From NCBI GenBank assembly GCA_013396635.1, contig WBMW01003144.1:190118-254117 (forward strand): a stretch of 64,000 nt of DNA, in the 5' to 3' direction. This DNA is from Penelope pileata (taxonomy: Eukaryota; Chordata; Aves; Galliformes; Cracidae). The notes below the pieces were generated by a model, which saw nothing but the letters and a program-made list of their open reading frames with translations, searched no databases and was not told the DNA's origin. Both the position numbers and the translations under genes were made by a program. Below are positions 12,126 to 24,105 of the stretch, piece after piece; position 1 is the first letter of the stretch, and each line of letters starts with the position of its first letter.

Positions 12126-14357
12126 TAACTCAAGTTATGGCAAATAATTTTATGCATTTTGATACGTTGACTAAATGTATTCCTGTGAATCCATGCTCTA
12201 TACAGACCCAGAGGAAGTCATACTGATTGCTTCTTAAATGGAGTCTGTTCACCAAGGTGGGCTGCCTAATTTTGCAACTGTTGATGTGCACAAATGAAGC
12301 ACCAGCACTACAGAGGGAAATCAGCCAAACCCTGCTTTGCAGGCTGAGCTCAGTTTCCCCGTGAGATCACTCAAAGGGAGCAGTGTCAGTCAACAGGCAA
12401 GCAGCTCCAGATTCAGCCTCAGTTAGGACAAGAATATCCTGACAGTGATCAGAACTGCTTCTTGTATTTTCAGATTTTATTTCTCTCAGTTAATTGGCTA
12501 TTAAGCTCCAATAAGGTGGACATTTATCTCCAGATAACACAAGAAAATCGGAAAGTAAGCAGCCTGAGGCTGCCCTGAAGACTGTTAACCAAATAGCAAG
12601 CCAGAGCTCCATTAAAACAATTCATCAGAAAACCTATATAGTGCCCTGGCAGATTTTCAAGGATCCCATTAGAAATTTTAAGGATACCCAATCTGATTAG
12701 ACATTAAGCCTATGTCATGTAGAAGTCAACAATAAGTCGAGAGCCCTTAACTTTGAAAGCCTGAAAGTTTTCCAAAGCTGCTTCAAGAAATGAGAGCAGA
12801 AATGGCCACTGTCCCTCATATGCATAGCTTTGTGCACAAAAGGCAGGAACTTTCTATACTGTCTGAAAGGTGAGACTGATAACAAGGTATAGCTGTGCAA
12901 ATCAACATCATCGAGTACTCGCTACATCTGGGTGGTCTCTGTTGATGCAACTGAGAGGCAAACGCTGATATAAGTTATCTCAGAGGAACACCTAGGAACC
13001 CTGAATCATCAGTTAGTCACGAAATATGTACTAATATCTTAATTGTTGAAAAGGAGAGGCATTTCAAAAAGATCACTCGAAGTTGCTGTGCAAAGAGGAA
13101 GTTATACTATAAAATATTTTGTTTCTACATTTTACGAAAATTGGAAGGAGGAAGAAAAACAGCTGTTGTGCTCATATCCCTATTAGAAATACAATTCAAG
13201 TATGAAAAAAGGCCACTGCGACTATTCTGGACTCTTTTGTGGAAGACAAAGGTTGCAATCATAAATGTTTCAGAAAAGCCAAAGTGTGATGCTGTCAGCA
13301 ATCCTTATATGAAAAAAAGAGCTGACAACATCACTCTACCTCAAGCTTGGAATTCAGAAGCTAACATCCCTCATGAAAGATTTTTAGGGTACAATTGATG
13401 CTGCTAATTTGCAAGTTTATAAAGCTTATGAATAACACTGGAAAGTCGCCTAGCAATGACATTTTGATCTCACTGGTACTCTGTCAATGTTCTAGCCAGA
13501 TCCCATCGATCTTTGGCCAGAAGAACACTCCCAATTTGTTCATTGGGAGGTCTTTCTGGTTTCTTCCTCAGAGAAGCGAAAGATAATTGATTCCTGAAGC
13601 TCACATACTGCCTGCAGACCTACAGAGGAGCTGCTAGTCAAACTGACTGCAGAAGGACAAACACTTGTGGTTTGCTTCAGAGCTCATAGGCTGAAAAATT
13701 ACAGAGTATCCTTTTTCTCTCACTTTCATGCTTGCGGATATCCACAGTCACTACATCAACAAGACAGAAAATGCCAAGCAAGTGGAGGTAGATCTGACCT
13801 TTTAAGAAAGGGACAGGAAACAAAAATTTCTTAGAGAATGTAAATTAGAAATACCACAGGACTTGATTAAATACAAGGCAAGTTTAACAGGCAAGACCTC
13901 CGTTACATGGTTAAGTCAATGGTCTATTCATTTAAAAGTTCAAAATGCTTTTGGTTTTGCCTTTTACACAATTCTACCTGTTATTCCATACAGGCTTTTA
14001 TTTCATTCACAATCCCATGTTTGAAATTCAGCCAGCACTTCATTAAGACATACAACTAACATCAGCCACATGGATTTTTTTCTCCCTCTCCACCTTTCAA
14101 AAGGTTGTCTTAAAAGAAAAAATAAATAAATAAAAAACCTATTTTGAGTTTGAATAGACTGCAATCAACACAAACACACTGCTGTTGCTTCTGTTAGCCA
14201 ATTCTGAATTATGTCTAATTAGTTTAATGACATAGTCTTTTAAAACTGATTAAGCAGTAAGTACAGTTTGTCCAGACTCCAGGATTTGCCAAGCACCATT
14301 TGCATTCTGCCAGCCTGAGCAGATCTTGATCTCAGCATCTGCATTGTGTCTTTCCAG
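12126..14357. other. non-coding stretch, no gene recognised
   Basis: AT-rich DNA without paired splice signals. It contains an AAAT-rich run at about 14117-14137. The piece near 12345-12360 (CTCAGTTTCCCCGTGAGAT) resembles the reverse strand of a MIR core but is too short to call. Open frames stay under 90 codons. Confidence 0.55.
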
Positions 14358-14410
14358 TTACCCAAACAAGCAAAGCTGCGGAGTTTGTTTTATAAGATGC
14401 CAAGTCCTTG
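14358..14410 (+). other. candidate exon, unidentified
   Basis: The 53-bp segment follows a good acceptor (GCATTGTGTCTTTCCAG ending at 14357) and is closed by a TTG|GTAAGA donor at 14411. Two frames are open, one reading LPKQAKLRSLFYKMPSP. No relative is recognised. The signals are strong, but the segment is short and has no in-phase partner. Confidence 0.2.
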
Positions 14411-14598
14411 GTAAGACACATTTCTTATCATTGCTCAGGTCTCCCACCCTCAAGATCCTGATAAGTTGCAAAGAGCCCCAAACTCCTTGGGTAGATAGCT
14501 GCTCTCCTCAAGGCAAAACGCATGCGTGCACTTCAGGCTGGAGTTAGACCATCTATTTGCTTTAAGTGGCCTCCACTCCCATCCAGCTCTTGATCTGC

Positions 14599-14608
14599 CT
14601 ATTTTTAG
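14599..14608. promoter_or_regulatory. MEF2 consensus site
   Basis: CTATTTTTAG matches CTAWWWWTAG exactly. It lies about 300 bp from an octamer-like ATTTGCAT (about 14299-14306). It is an isolated motif; matches like this are expected a few times in a window this size. Confidence 0.25.
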
Positions 14609-15040
14609 CCCTAGCCACAAGAGCAACTTGTGCCATGGACAGGAGACTGGGGAGCCAACCAGAGGAGTTACTTTGCCTTTGAAGTTCATTGTCATTGCTG
14701 CAATGTGTTTCCTTTGCAGCTGTTAAGTGCCGAGTCTATTAATGTATCTGTCCATGAAGAACTGATGTGCTTTGGCACGTCAAGCAAAGCAGAGCTACTA
14801 TGCAAATTTAACAACCCAAGGAACTGTTCTAGCACATTTTGTATTGGTCTCTTTAGCAGTGCCACCACTGATAACACATCTAGCCATCTATACATGCACA
14901 CTCTGCATTGTGAGACAAGTATTAACTGAACTTCATAACTAATCACGGAGAAATTCAATAATTTGCTCAAGAGACACAATACACCTGTAAAACTGTGTAA
15001 AGAACCTAGAGAGACCAAGCCCTCAGCACCCTGCTCTTAC

Positions 15041-15112
15041 CAAACAGCACTTTCCAAGCTCAGTTACAGCAAAAAGCCACACAGCCCACGCCTGGGCCTT
15101 ATCATAGCAAAA
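15041..15112 (-). other. candidate exon, unidentified
   Basis: On the minus strand, a pyrimidine-rich run (TGTCCTTCCCCTTATCCCC region) ends in CTGCTCAG, followed by 72 bp and then a TTTG|GTAAGAG donor (complement at 15035-15040). The first frame is open for 24 codons (FCYDKAQAWAVWLFAVTELG at its start). It is rich in hydrophobic residues but matches nothing I know. The upstream hydrophobic open frame (about 15115-15402, minus) lies in the putative intron. Confidence 0.2.
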
Positions 15113-15566
15113 CTGAGCAGGGGATAAGGGGAAGGACAGACAAAAAGAGGCAAGATCAGCAGTATAGGGGCATCCCAAATGTCAAAGTTTCCTATACCAG
15201 CAATGTCATATTCCACCAAATACACAATGAGAGATCCAAATCCAAAGAAGAAAGATGAAATGAACCACACGTTTGGTAAAGGCAGTGTCGGCAACAGGAC
15301 TACAGGTTGCCAGCTCTTGCCCTGCCTTATAAGAGGGGAAAAAATGTACAACTTGCCAATTACATGGATTTTCATTATTATGTCAATTTGCATCTTTATC
15401 ATGTTTCATGTTTTGCTAAACCTGAAACTCTTCTGTTTGAAGAATCTCAATGACCTCAAATGACTAATGGAGAATCTTTATTGTAACAGTAACAACAAAA
15501 AGAACAGAAAGGAAATACAGAGATGAATGCCTAAGACAAACTCAGTGTCAAGAGAAATCTACTTAC

Positions 15567-15661
15567 CTTGTACCCAGCTCCTACCAGTAAAATAGAGCAC
15601 TTCAAGGACAAGAGTAACTCTGAACTTTGGAAATGTTGTAGTTATCTGTACCATATAACTC
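15567..15661 (-). other. candidate exon, unidentified
   Basis: Read on the minus strand, TGATTTTAGTCAG precedes 95 bp that end in CAAG|GTAAGTAG, one of the best donors in the window (complement at 15561-15566). Only one frame is open (QITTTFPKFRVTLVLEVLYF in the middle). It does not join in frame to the open frame of the candidate at 15041-15112; the junction gives a stop after two codons. So either this is a terminal junction, or one of the two calls is wrong, or the RNA is non-coding. Confidence 0.2.
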
Positions 15662-17510
15662 CTGACTAAAATCAGGGATCCACAGCACCAACAGCAAGAA
15701 CAAAAGCTGGTAAAAAGGAGAGTTAGTGTACAAAAACCAGAACCCAACTGTTTATATGAGTAAAATGGAAGTGAGTCCGGGGAGTAATGAAAGCGAGGCC
15801 ACTCAAAGCCATGCCGACAGCCAGGAGCACAACCTGCACAACAATCTTCCCTACCAAAAGCCACAGCAGCTCTGCCCAGCACAGCACTGGGGTCTCCCAC
15901 TGACACAGATCTGGCTGGCAACAGGGCTCTGCTAGGAGCTGGAAGCCTCAGCTTAATTGTTGATAACTGAGACGATACACTTGCACAAAATATATAAAGC
16001 AAGAAAAAAGACTGCCAGGAAGGAAGGGATCTGGGCAAGGAGGGGAAAGTGATACTAAGTAGCCAGAATTCATAATTGTAACATTTAATGGGACAACAAC
16101 CTGCTTCCTGCAACAAACTTACCTTACTTCATCAAAAACTGAGACAAAACCACTCAGGAAAATGTTACCTAATATTGAACTTCTCCTCCCACAAACTGCT
16201 GTTTCAAAACACACCTCATCTGACCTACCTTGGCTAATCTCATTGGTTTCCATCTAAAATTTGCATTAAAAAGAACCGAGGACCAAAGGAACACCAGAAC
16301 AGGAATCTCTCTTTATTTGTTTCTCTCTCATAAGGAGCCATCTCAAATACGTTTACTAAGCAGAACAAAAGATAAGATAACATCACAGCACGAGAGATCC
16401 ACAGCAAGGTGTGGGACTTGGGGATTTTTTCTTTAATTTTAAGCAAAAAACAAAACCAACTAGAACAGCATACTTCAACCATCTTGAATCTAAGTACTTC
16501 ATAATCTTTAATAAGTTAAACTTCACCAGCTGCCTGAGAGGTACAATATCCACTTCAAAATGGGAACACCCTGTCTAAGAGCAGAGAGTCAGAACATCCC
16601 CAGAACAACCCCCTAATCCTACACGATCCTTCCCAGGGGTTCAAGCCTTACTCACTTCAAGAGTTTCACTGCCAAATTACCTTCCACTCATTAGCTCAGT
16701 CCCTGTTCATCACAATAGGTACCACACAGCAACTTATGCAACTGTTCGCTCACACCCAAAAAGCAGCTTTACTTGACACGTTTTAATTGTGCTCAAGTCC
16801 ACAACTGTTCAGGCCATTACAGGAGCAAGGATTAAGAAACTCCAAAAAGAAGATTCTGACCAGCAGCCCCCCTGCAGATCACCTCAGTTTTATTTCATTT
16901 ATCTGGGCCATTTTGGTTACCTACCCACACTGCTCCCCTGTCCTTCAACGCACTTCTCACAGTTCTCTCAGACTTTCAAAGACATGTCTTTGTGTGCTGC
17001 AGCTAACCTAGATACCTAATGCCACAAGTTTCTCTGCAATTAAGATATGGATAGCTGTGCAAGCAGCTGAGAACAAGAATGAACATCGACCAGAGGCTCT
17101 GTTTAGAAACCTCCTTGCATTTTTCATGTGCAAGCCAAGATAAATATAAACACACACCAAAAGCAGTTAGCATTTCAACATCTTCTCCCTTAAAAGAGCC
17201 TTTCAGTCCTGATAGCCAACACTGCATACAATGTAAGGTTGGCTTCATCCGGCCTCTAATAGGACAGTTTTACTGTGTAAGAGGCTTCACTGGGGAAAAA
17301 AAGAAGACAACAAAAAACAACAGACTCAACACAATCAAGTTACTGCAGTTTAACAAGATTCAACACGTCAAATAAGTATCTGCATACATGCTCTTAGTCC
17401 ATGCCAAATGCAGTGCAAAATTCACAGCTTAAATCTTTCATATATGCAAGTTAAAAGTTTCATTATAAAATAGGTTAATTTAGTTAAATGTTTTCCTGCA
17501 GAACCATTTG

Positions 17511-17530
17511 CCCCCTCCCCCCTTTTTTTT
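17511..17530. repeat. polypyrimidine (C/T) tract
   Basis: The run is CCCCCTCCCCCC followed by eight T. The complementary strand has two G-runs of five or more, but four G-runs are not present within a short distance, so a canonical quadruplex is not supported. Confidence 0.7.
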
Positions 17531-20500
17531 GAACACATACAAGCTCCCTCTTGAAAACTCTTCAGTATCCAGCAAATTTATGATAAACAGATTACACTAA
17601 TGGCTGACTATAAAATTACCTTCAGCCATGATCTACTTACATTTTAGGCAAAGGGCAGTCTGTCATTCAGTGTTTCATTTTAGAGACACCTTACAACAAC
17701 GCATCTCATCATTAAAACTGGTTTCACTTGAAATACTCCATTCTGCATCTCAGCACCTCCTATTATGAGATCTTGCCAGAGCAACAATTTTGCTTCAGCA
17801 CTTCAAAAAAAGAAAGAAGAAAAAACCTACTGAGACAAAAACAACTACTGAGACATCAGATCTTTCTCCTTCCTCATCTTCAAAACCTACCTGCTGACAA
17901 CGAAATTGTTTCCATGTTAAGGCTCTGAAAACACCAGTTTAAATACTCATCACAGAGTGCCTCCTACCAAAGGCAGGACACAGCAGCTTGTCTGCAACGG
18001 GTAGGACAACCAAACGACAGCAGCCTACAAGGCTTCCTACCAATTCGTTAAAATCACCATTAGCTTCCACAACACAAAAGATGCTGAAAATTAGAGCACT
18101 GCTATCATCACTGCAGACCTCACGCTATAGATTGTTCAGGCCCGCTACATTACTGCCTTCCTGCCTGCGGGGACAGAGAGCAACCACAGGACAGAATATC
18201 ACAGAAGCTGTTTGATAAGATTTACCGGCTTTAAAAAACAAAGCCTGTACCGAGGTGATAAACTATTTTTGCCTCTGCCCTTCTTGACCACTGCCCTGAT
18301 ACAAAGGGATGCTCGAACCTCTGCTCATCCCATCATTGCTGTCTAACAAGCTGCCAGCTCTGTTACAAAGCCTCCCAGATTTACGAGGCAGGGAGCCATT
18401 GTGCTCCTCACCTGGGAGATAATCAACAAACAAATAGCAGCAGGAGGCCAGATTGCTGTTGTCATAATAAACATATTATACTATCACAGTGAAAACCTTC
18501 CATCCAAAGAGCTTGCTGCTCTCTTGGTGTATCAGGCACTGCAGACTGATGGCAAGCTTAAAACGTTTTATTTCATATTTGTACAAAAGGTGCATTTTTA
18601 CAATCTATGTTATAGTTAACAATCTCCACTTCCTATGACAACATGTGACTGCAGCACTGCAATCACACTGTTACCCTCACTGGGTGTTGGCATCACCCAA
18701 TGCTTCTGATAGCAAACAGAAAGAACAGGGTACCAACCATCTAAAAAGGAAGTCTTCAGCAAACAACCTCAAGCATCAAATGCCCTACAGCCAGAGAACG
18801 ATCCGAGAGACCCTGCCTGTGGGCTCTGGCTCCTGCTAGAAATCCTGGAGATCCCCCCCAGAAGGGATGTGGAGCATTTCACTAGCACAGCACCTCCCAG
18901 CTGCTCTCACCAGGACCACTGGCAGACTGACATCTACCGCAAACATCCAATGCCTCTCGTGTACCGCTCCTCTCTTCTATCATTTCGCCAAGCTGGAAGC
19001 TTCCTCACCTGCCAAAGCTACCGCAAGAATCCTTGTTCATCTCCCACACACCAATGTGTAACGTTAGCCTGCAGCTTGCCCACATAATGGAACAGGAAAA
19101 ATATGTGGTTATTGAAGCACTAGACCCAGTTTAAAATTTTTCAGAGGATTGCATCAGGAATTTGAAACAAATGTACTGTATACAGAGGACAGACGTGTCT
19201 CCAAGTAGAATGCTTTTCTTGTTCTCTTTATTTATACAGAGGTGGAGCAGAACAGTATTCAACAGCACTCTGCAGCTCCTATGCAGAATATGGGGTTTTC
19301 AGAAAAGAAATTCTACCAAAGCAATACCTCAGCATCAGTACAAACGAAGACCTCCACAGGGAAATCTTAGGTCCTTCTTTTGCAGCGCAGCAATGCTTTA
19401 AGCTAGCAGGCATTACACCACACAGATTATTAATGCGGTAACACAACTCTTCAAGCAGCTTCCATCCCTGCTTGGTTTTGGGGATGTTCAGTTCTGTTTT
19501 TCCCCAAGCTTTTGAGATGTAGTGGCAAGTTGTGATGACAGCACACATGTGGCCCTGCATGTTTATGCTTGTTATGGAACAAGGTCTTGATCCCAATAGC
19601 ACTAGTGTGGAACACTGGAGGGAACAAGACAAAAGAGCTTCCTCCTAAAAGAGAGCAAGTTGGGTGTATTTTAAGTATAATATCCTCATAATATATTTAG
19701 CTTATACATCAGAAAGGTCTTTACATTGGACTGTGACATCCTAGAGGCCACACGCAGGAATTCCAGCTATGCACTGCATTCTGACTCTCCCATGGGTTGA
19801 AGACTGACATTAAGACCTACTTCATACCTAGAACAGGAATATGTCCTGTAGTTGTCAGAAAAAAAAAAAAAAAGCCATCTTCCTTTCCAGCTCACTTTGT
19901 AATCATACTTTTTAAAAGCAGTTCATTTAGCTAAGCATTTATGACTCTCCCCTCCTTAACAAGACACACACAAGAAAAAACTAGGTAAACATATGCTCAA
20001 AATCTATCAGTAGTTTTAGGTTTCTTTGAATAATAATAAAAAAAAAAATATATTGAAGATGAAGCACAGGCAGTCAGAGAGTTCATTTTTCTTTTAGGGA
20101 TTGTCTACACTGTATTTGTTTATCCAGCTGTAAAGTCCATGCAGTTCTCCTAAGCAATCCTTTCCTAAGCTCATGGATGCCTGTTTCCTAACCCACCTAC
20201 CCCAACTTCACCTGATACTGCTGTTACAGCCCGAGCTGGTAACTGGAAGCCCTGCAGGATCCAAACCACACCCAGGAACCCCTGAGCTGACAGAGCCACG
20301 TGAAGCACTGGGAACAGGGTGGGAGCATGGCACAGACAGGGCAGCAGGAGGGGATCCAAGCGGAGTGCTACCCGGGTACATGGGCGAGGGCGGGGAGAGG
20401 AGAGAGCCTGTGCATGTGAGGTCCACAGGACTTGAAATGAGGTGGGGAATGGAACAAGAAAGCAAGGGAAGCAGGGAGATCCTGCACTGGAAGCAAGGGT

Positions 20501-20987
20501 TATGGCTTCAGATCGGCAGTCTCCTGATCAGCTGTCAGCTCGTGCATGTTCACCCTATATACAGTATGGGTAAAACCTTTCCCATGCAGATAAGGTCTTT
20601 CAGGATCAAAAGCAGTATTTGATCCAGATATACTATTAAGGAAAAAAAAGATGCAAATTAAAGATGGAACTTTGCCTTGCAAATCTTCACAGACACAATC
20701 CAAGGCAACGGTTATTTCTGCAAGCTAACAGGAACAGCTGTTTAGACAGAGACTTGAATCAGAGTTTATTTTCTGTTAGCTGACATTGATCCCAAGGGCT
20801 TCAAAGTTTCCAGTCTATACCCAAAAAAGACTCAAAAGGAAAGAAATTCTTTCAGGAGTTATCAAAACTAAAAGGCTGGGCAAAGACAAGCTAATTCTCC
20901 CTGTGGGAAGGTTACGGGGCTGCCAAAATATACAGGGGAAGAAACTTTTAAAACAAAAATCCCCAAAGATCCAGTGCATTAGCCTAC

Positions 20988-21010
20988 AAAAATAAAAATA
21001 AAAATAAAAG
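20988..21010. repeat. (AAAAT)n short repeat
   Basis: Four or so pentanucleotide units of AAAAT. Simple repeat only. Confidence 0.75.
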
Positions 21011-21689
21011 AGTTTTCAGAAAGCTCTCTGCATCGGCCCCAGAGCAAGCCAGAGTCGCTGGTTAAATAACTGCAGCGGAACTGTTGTGCAAGAAGGGCAG
21101 AGCTCAGCCTGCAGATTGCTGACTTCCAGATGGGGAATAAGGTCTGCGGCTGCTGCCTGGGTGCAGCACAGGGGCGGGGGGCTCCCCGTGCTCAGGTGGG
21201 CATCTGCCAGCATCGAGCCTCCGTGTTAACCCTGCGGTGATGTCACACTGACCCTGGGGTGATGCTGCACACAGATACACACAGTGCAGTGTGCCTTGCT
21301 AGGAGCAACTGAGTGAAATGTTGGCAAAGTTACTGCAGTAAAATGGAACTTAAAGGAAGGAGGCATCACAGTAGAGATAAACAAACCTTGGCTTTGCCTG
21401 AAGGTTTCCAAATTAGGAACCGCTGAAATACTTTTGAAAACAGACCCAAAGCCCACACAACACAAGTCACAAGCCACAAGTCACAGGCGTTGCATGGGAA
21501 GCGAGCAGTTACATGATTTTGAAAGTGTTACACCTCTCCTCCTTCCTGCCCATCAAAACCAAACACCATTCAAAGTTTTATCCTGAAAGCCAAGAAACTT
21601 TGAAGTCCTCCATGACAACAGATAAAACTTCAAAAAAATAAAAGCAGAACGACTGAGCTTTACACCGTGAGTTCTGCCTCCAGTGTGCC

Positions 21690-22470
21690 AGCGCCCCACG
21701 GCCCTGCAGCGACGAGGAGGGGGAGCGGCAGCAGCACGAGGCCAGGCCCCTCGCACGACCTGGAGAGTGCCTGCTGCCATTATGTTGCAGGAATCATTCA
21801 CACCTGCAGCAACGCTGCAGAAACACCCCCAGGATGCTGGCTCCGACAGGCAGACGCTGACCGCGGGGGCCAAAAAGTTCACAAAAGGATGAATCGGTGG
21901 GGCAGACCCCCAGGAAGGGGTCGGGCGGGACCCGGCCCAGTCCCGCATCCCCACCCCGGCGGGGCCTCGAAGGGGGCCCGGGTCCGCCCGAGCACGCTCC
22001 CGCCCGCCGTCAGGCACCGCACGGCGCGGCCCCGGCCCCGCCAGCCGCCCCCCAGCCCGNNNNNNNNNNNNNNNNNNNNNNNNNNNNNNNNNNNNNNNNN
22101 NNNNNNNNCCCTGCCCGGCCCAGGCCACCGCCCGCCCGCCGGGTCGCGCACGACGCTGCCGTCCCCTCGGGCGGGGCGCGGCCCTGGCGCCTCTCCTCGC
22201 CTCCGCCCTGGCAGCGGGCGAGGGTCGGGCGGCTCCAGGGGGCTCCTGTACGCCGCGCCGCAGCGCTCAGCAGGGCACTGGGGTCCTGGGGCTCGGCTGG
22301 AGCTCCGTGGCCTCCCGGCCTTCGGTCGCAGCCACCTTAGCTCAGCGCACGGCTTTACTCCAGCCTGGCTCACACTGCAGGAGGTGGTGTTGGCAGCGAG
22401 TTCGTTCGCTGCCGTGCGTGGCAGCGGAGCCACCGAGAGCCGCCAGACCCTCCCCAAACCTGCGGCCCCT
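21690..22470. promoter_or_regulatory. CpG island, putative promoter
   Basis: This is the only large G+C- and CpG-dense block in the window. It holds several GGGCGG/GGGCGGGGC Sp1-type boxes (for example 21923-21928 and 22169-22177) and a 49-base gap. Such islands usually mark vertebrate transcription starts. No TATA box is obvious. Good donors flank its right side on both strands: plus TGCA|GTGAGT at 22532 and minus CAG|GTGAGGG at 22544. The direction is therefore undecided, and bidirectional initiation is possible. Long open frames through it in several frames and on both strands are a composition effect. Confidence 0.75.
22060..22108. other. assembly gap (49 N)
   Basis: An uninterrupted run of N inside the CpG island, flanked by CCCCCCAGCCCG on the left and CCCTGCCC on the right. 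GC-rich sequence is often lost in short-read assemblies, so the true length may differ from 49. Translations through it are meaningless. Confidence 0.97.
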
Positions 22471-22544
22471 CGCACACCTGGATGTAGTCTGAGCACTTTG
22501 GCAAAGAGCAGCAGCACAGGTGCACTGTGCAGTGAGTCCCTCAC

Positions 22545-22568
22545 CTGCTGTATGGCAGCAGCAGGGCC
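22545..22568 (-). other. candidate 24-nt exon beside the CpG island
   Basis: On the minus strand, GCCTGGCTTCCCCTCAG precedes 24 bp closed by CAG|GTGAGGG. All bases fit good splice sites, and the length is a multiple of three (GPAAAIQQ in the first frame). Exons this short need independent evidence. Plus-strand transcription from the island would cross the same site with its own donor at 22532. Confidence 0.17.
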
Positions 22569-24029
22569 CTGAGGGGAAGCCAGGCAGGGTTTGGGCCAGG
22601 AGGACCCTCCTCAGTGAGGCCCCCCCACAGGAAGGGCACGTCCCTCCCCAGAGCCCTTCCCGTGTTGTCCAGCACGTGCACCTCTCAGCTTTGCTCCCAG
22701 CTGGAAAACAGACACTTCCAGTCAGAGATAACGTGTGGGATTTAATGCCCCTGTAGAGCTCTGACACCCAGCATTTAGGAAACTTCCCCTGCATTCTCGG
22801 TTTGTGGGCCCAAACCTGAACCTGGCTTCAGCAGGAGGAGGAGCAGGCCTGCTTTGGGGGAGCATTAATTTTCAGCATGTAATGACCAAGAGCAAAGCAA
22901 CCCAGATCAGCTGGTGAGCCATCCTGCTTCTGTGAGCAAATGGCTGTCTCTTCATTAAGCGGTACCTCTTGGTTGTAAAGTATTCCCCCGTGTGCAGCAG
23001 GCACATAAGTAGATCTGCACGCGTGCAGAATAAAGTTGAGCTCTCTAAAAAGCTCGCAGCCTGTATTTAATAGCTGAAGAGAAGGGCTTAGTGCATGTGT
23101 TATTTTAGCTAAGAATTAAAGCCAGTTTGTAGCGCTAAAAAGCTGCCAAGTGGTTTCTAAAACTGTGCTCGGCTAATCTGCACAAAAATACCATTGCAAG
23201 CAGAATTCTTACAATTCACATTCAGTAAAGAGAGGAGCTTGTGGAGATTTCTTCACAAGAATTTTGTACCATTCGATAGGATGAATGCAATTTTTTATGC
23301 AAAACGAGTTTTCTTTGCATACCTAGATTTAGCTTGTGTAAGGCAGTCAGCGGTATTTTAACCTGGGCTGGTCTGGTTCCTGGCTACCTCATGGGTGTCA
23401 GGTTACACGATTCAAACCAAATCTCTGTAAACACAAAGATCCAGCGTGAGCCCCAGTAACCTTATCAGTGAAAATGGAGCCCACCAAATTGGCCGCTTCA
23501 AAGCATATCGGAATGGACTGCCCAGGCCTTGTTTGTTCCCTCGAGTGAAACCTGCTGAGGTGAGCCAGCTGCCAGGGTGCCTTGCAAACTAAGGGTGATT
23601 ATTGCTTGCCTATAGGACGTATGGGGTGCAGCAGGAACAGCATTTGGGCAACATGCAAGACCTAGTAGTATGTTTAGGGCAAGGACCAAAGAGTGTGATG
23701 GGGATGGACTTGAGTCAATAAAGGAGGAAAAAGCGTGGGAAAATGAAGGGGAAAGCAGATGAAGGGGGCTGGTCAGGCGTAACTGAGCCCTGTGTTGGAT
23801 CACCACCATCTCTCCGTGCTCTCAGTAAAATCTGTTTCTAGCTACCTTACACTGGCAGTGCTGAGGGTATGTGTGAACGCCAGCAAGCACGATAAGAGGC
23901 CTCAACATCGATAACTGAGCAGGACCACAGACTTCAGGGCAACGTGCAATACTCTGATTACCTTCCATGACCTGCCTCCACATCACCAGGACGGATTTCT
24001 GGTTTCGTACCTGGAAGCAAGATGCAATC

Positions 24030-24105
24030 CCAGCTCTGCTGCAGGCTTTGTGTGGCCTTGAGCACGTCGCTCTTGTCAGCCCACGCTTCGTCTCTTGATG
24101 AGGCG
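24030..24105 (-). repeat. MIR-like SINE relic, reverse orientation
   Basis: The stretch includes TGTGTGGCCTTGAGCACGTC, which parallels the MIR phrase in which a tRNA-derived SINE reads 'tgtgaccttgggcaagtc'. It continues with the expected cytosine-rich text towards the core. Divergence is high and the edges are estimates. Relics of this family are known throughout amniotes. Confidence 0.45.

Larger units (their letters stand above)
15662..21660. other. non-coding stretch with isolated splice-like signals
   Basis: There are short minus-strand segments with decent donors: 16123-16138 (16 nt, donor GTAAGTTTG), 17891-17924 (34 nt, acceptor GGTGTTTTCAG) and 18412-18455 (44 nt, donor CAG|GTGAGG). 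None is long enough to call separately. It also holds a C5-T-C6-T8 tract at 17511-17530, an A15 run at 19859-19873 and an AAAAT repeat near 21000. No recognised protein or RNA gene. Confidence 0.5.

Noticed and set aside
15115..15402. Hydrophobic minus-strand frame resembling membrane segments
   Set aside because: It lacks an acceptor and ends in a pyrimidine tract that serves the acceptor at 15113. T-rich introns translate as hydrophobic residues by chance.
17511..17530. Possible G-quadruplex on the minus strand
   Set aside because: Only two long G-runs are present; four are needed.
21667..22572. Open frames of up to about 300 codons on both strands through the CpG island
   Set aside because: They cross the N gap and overlap in several frames. 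This is a result of high GC and missing bases, with no recognisable domain.
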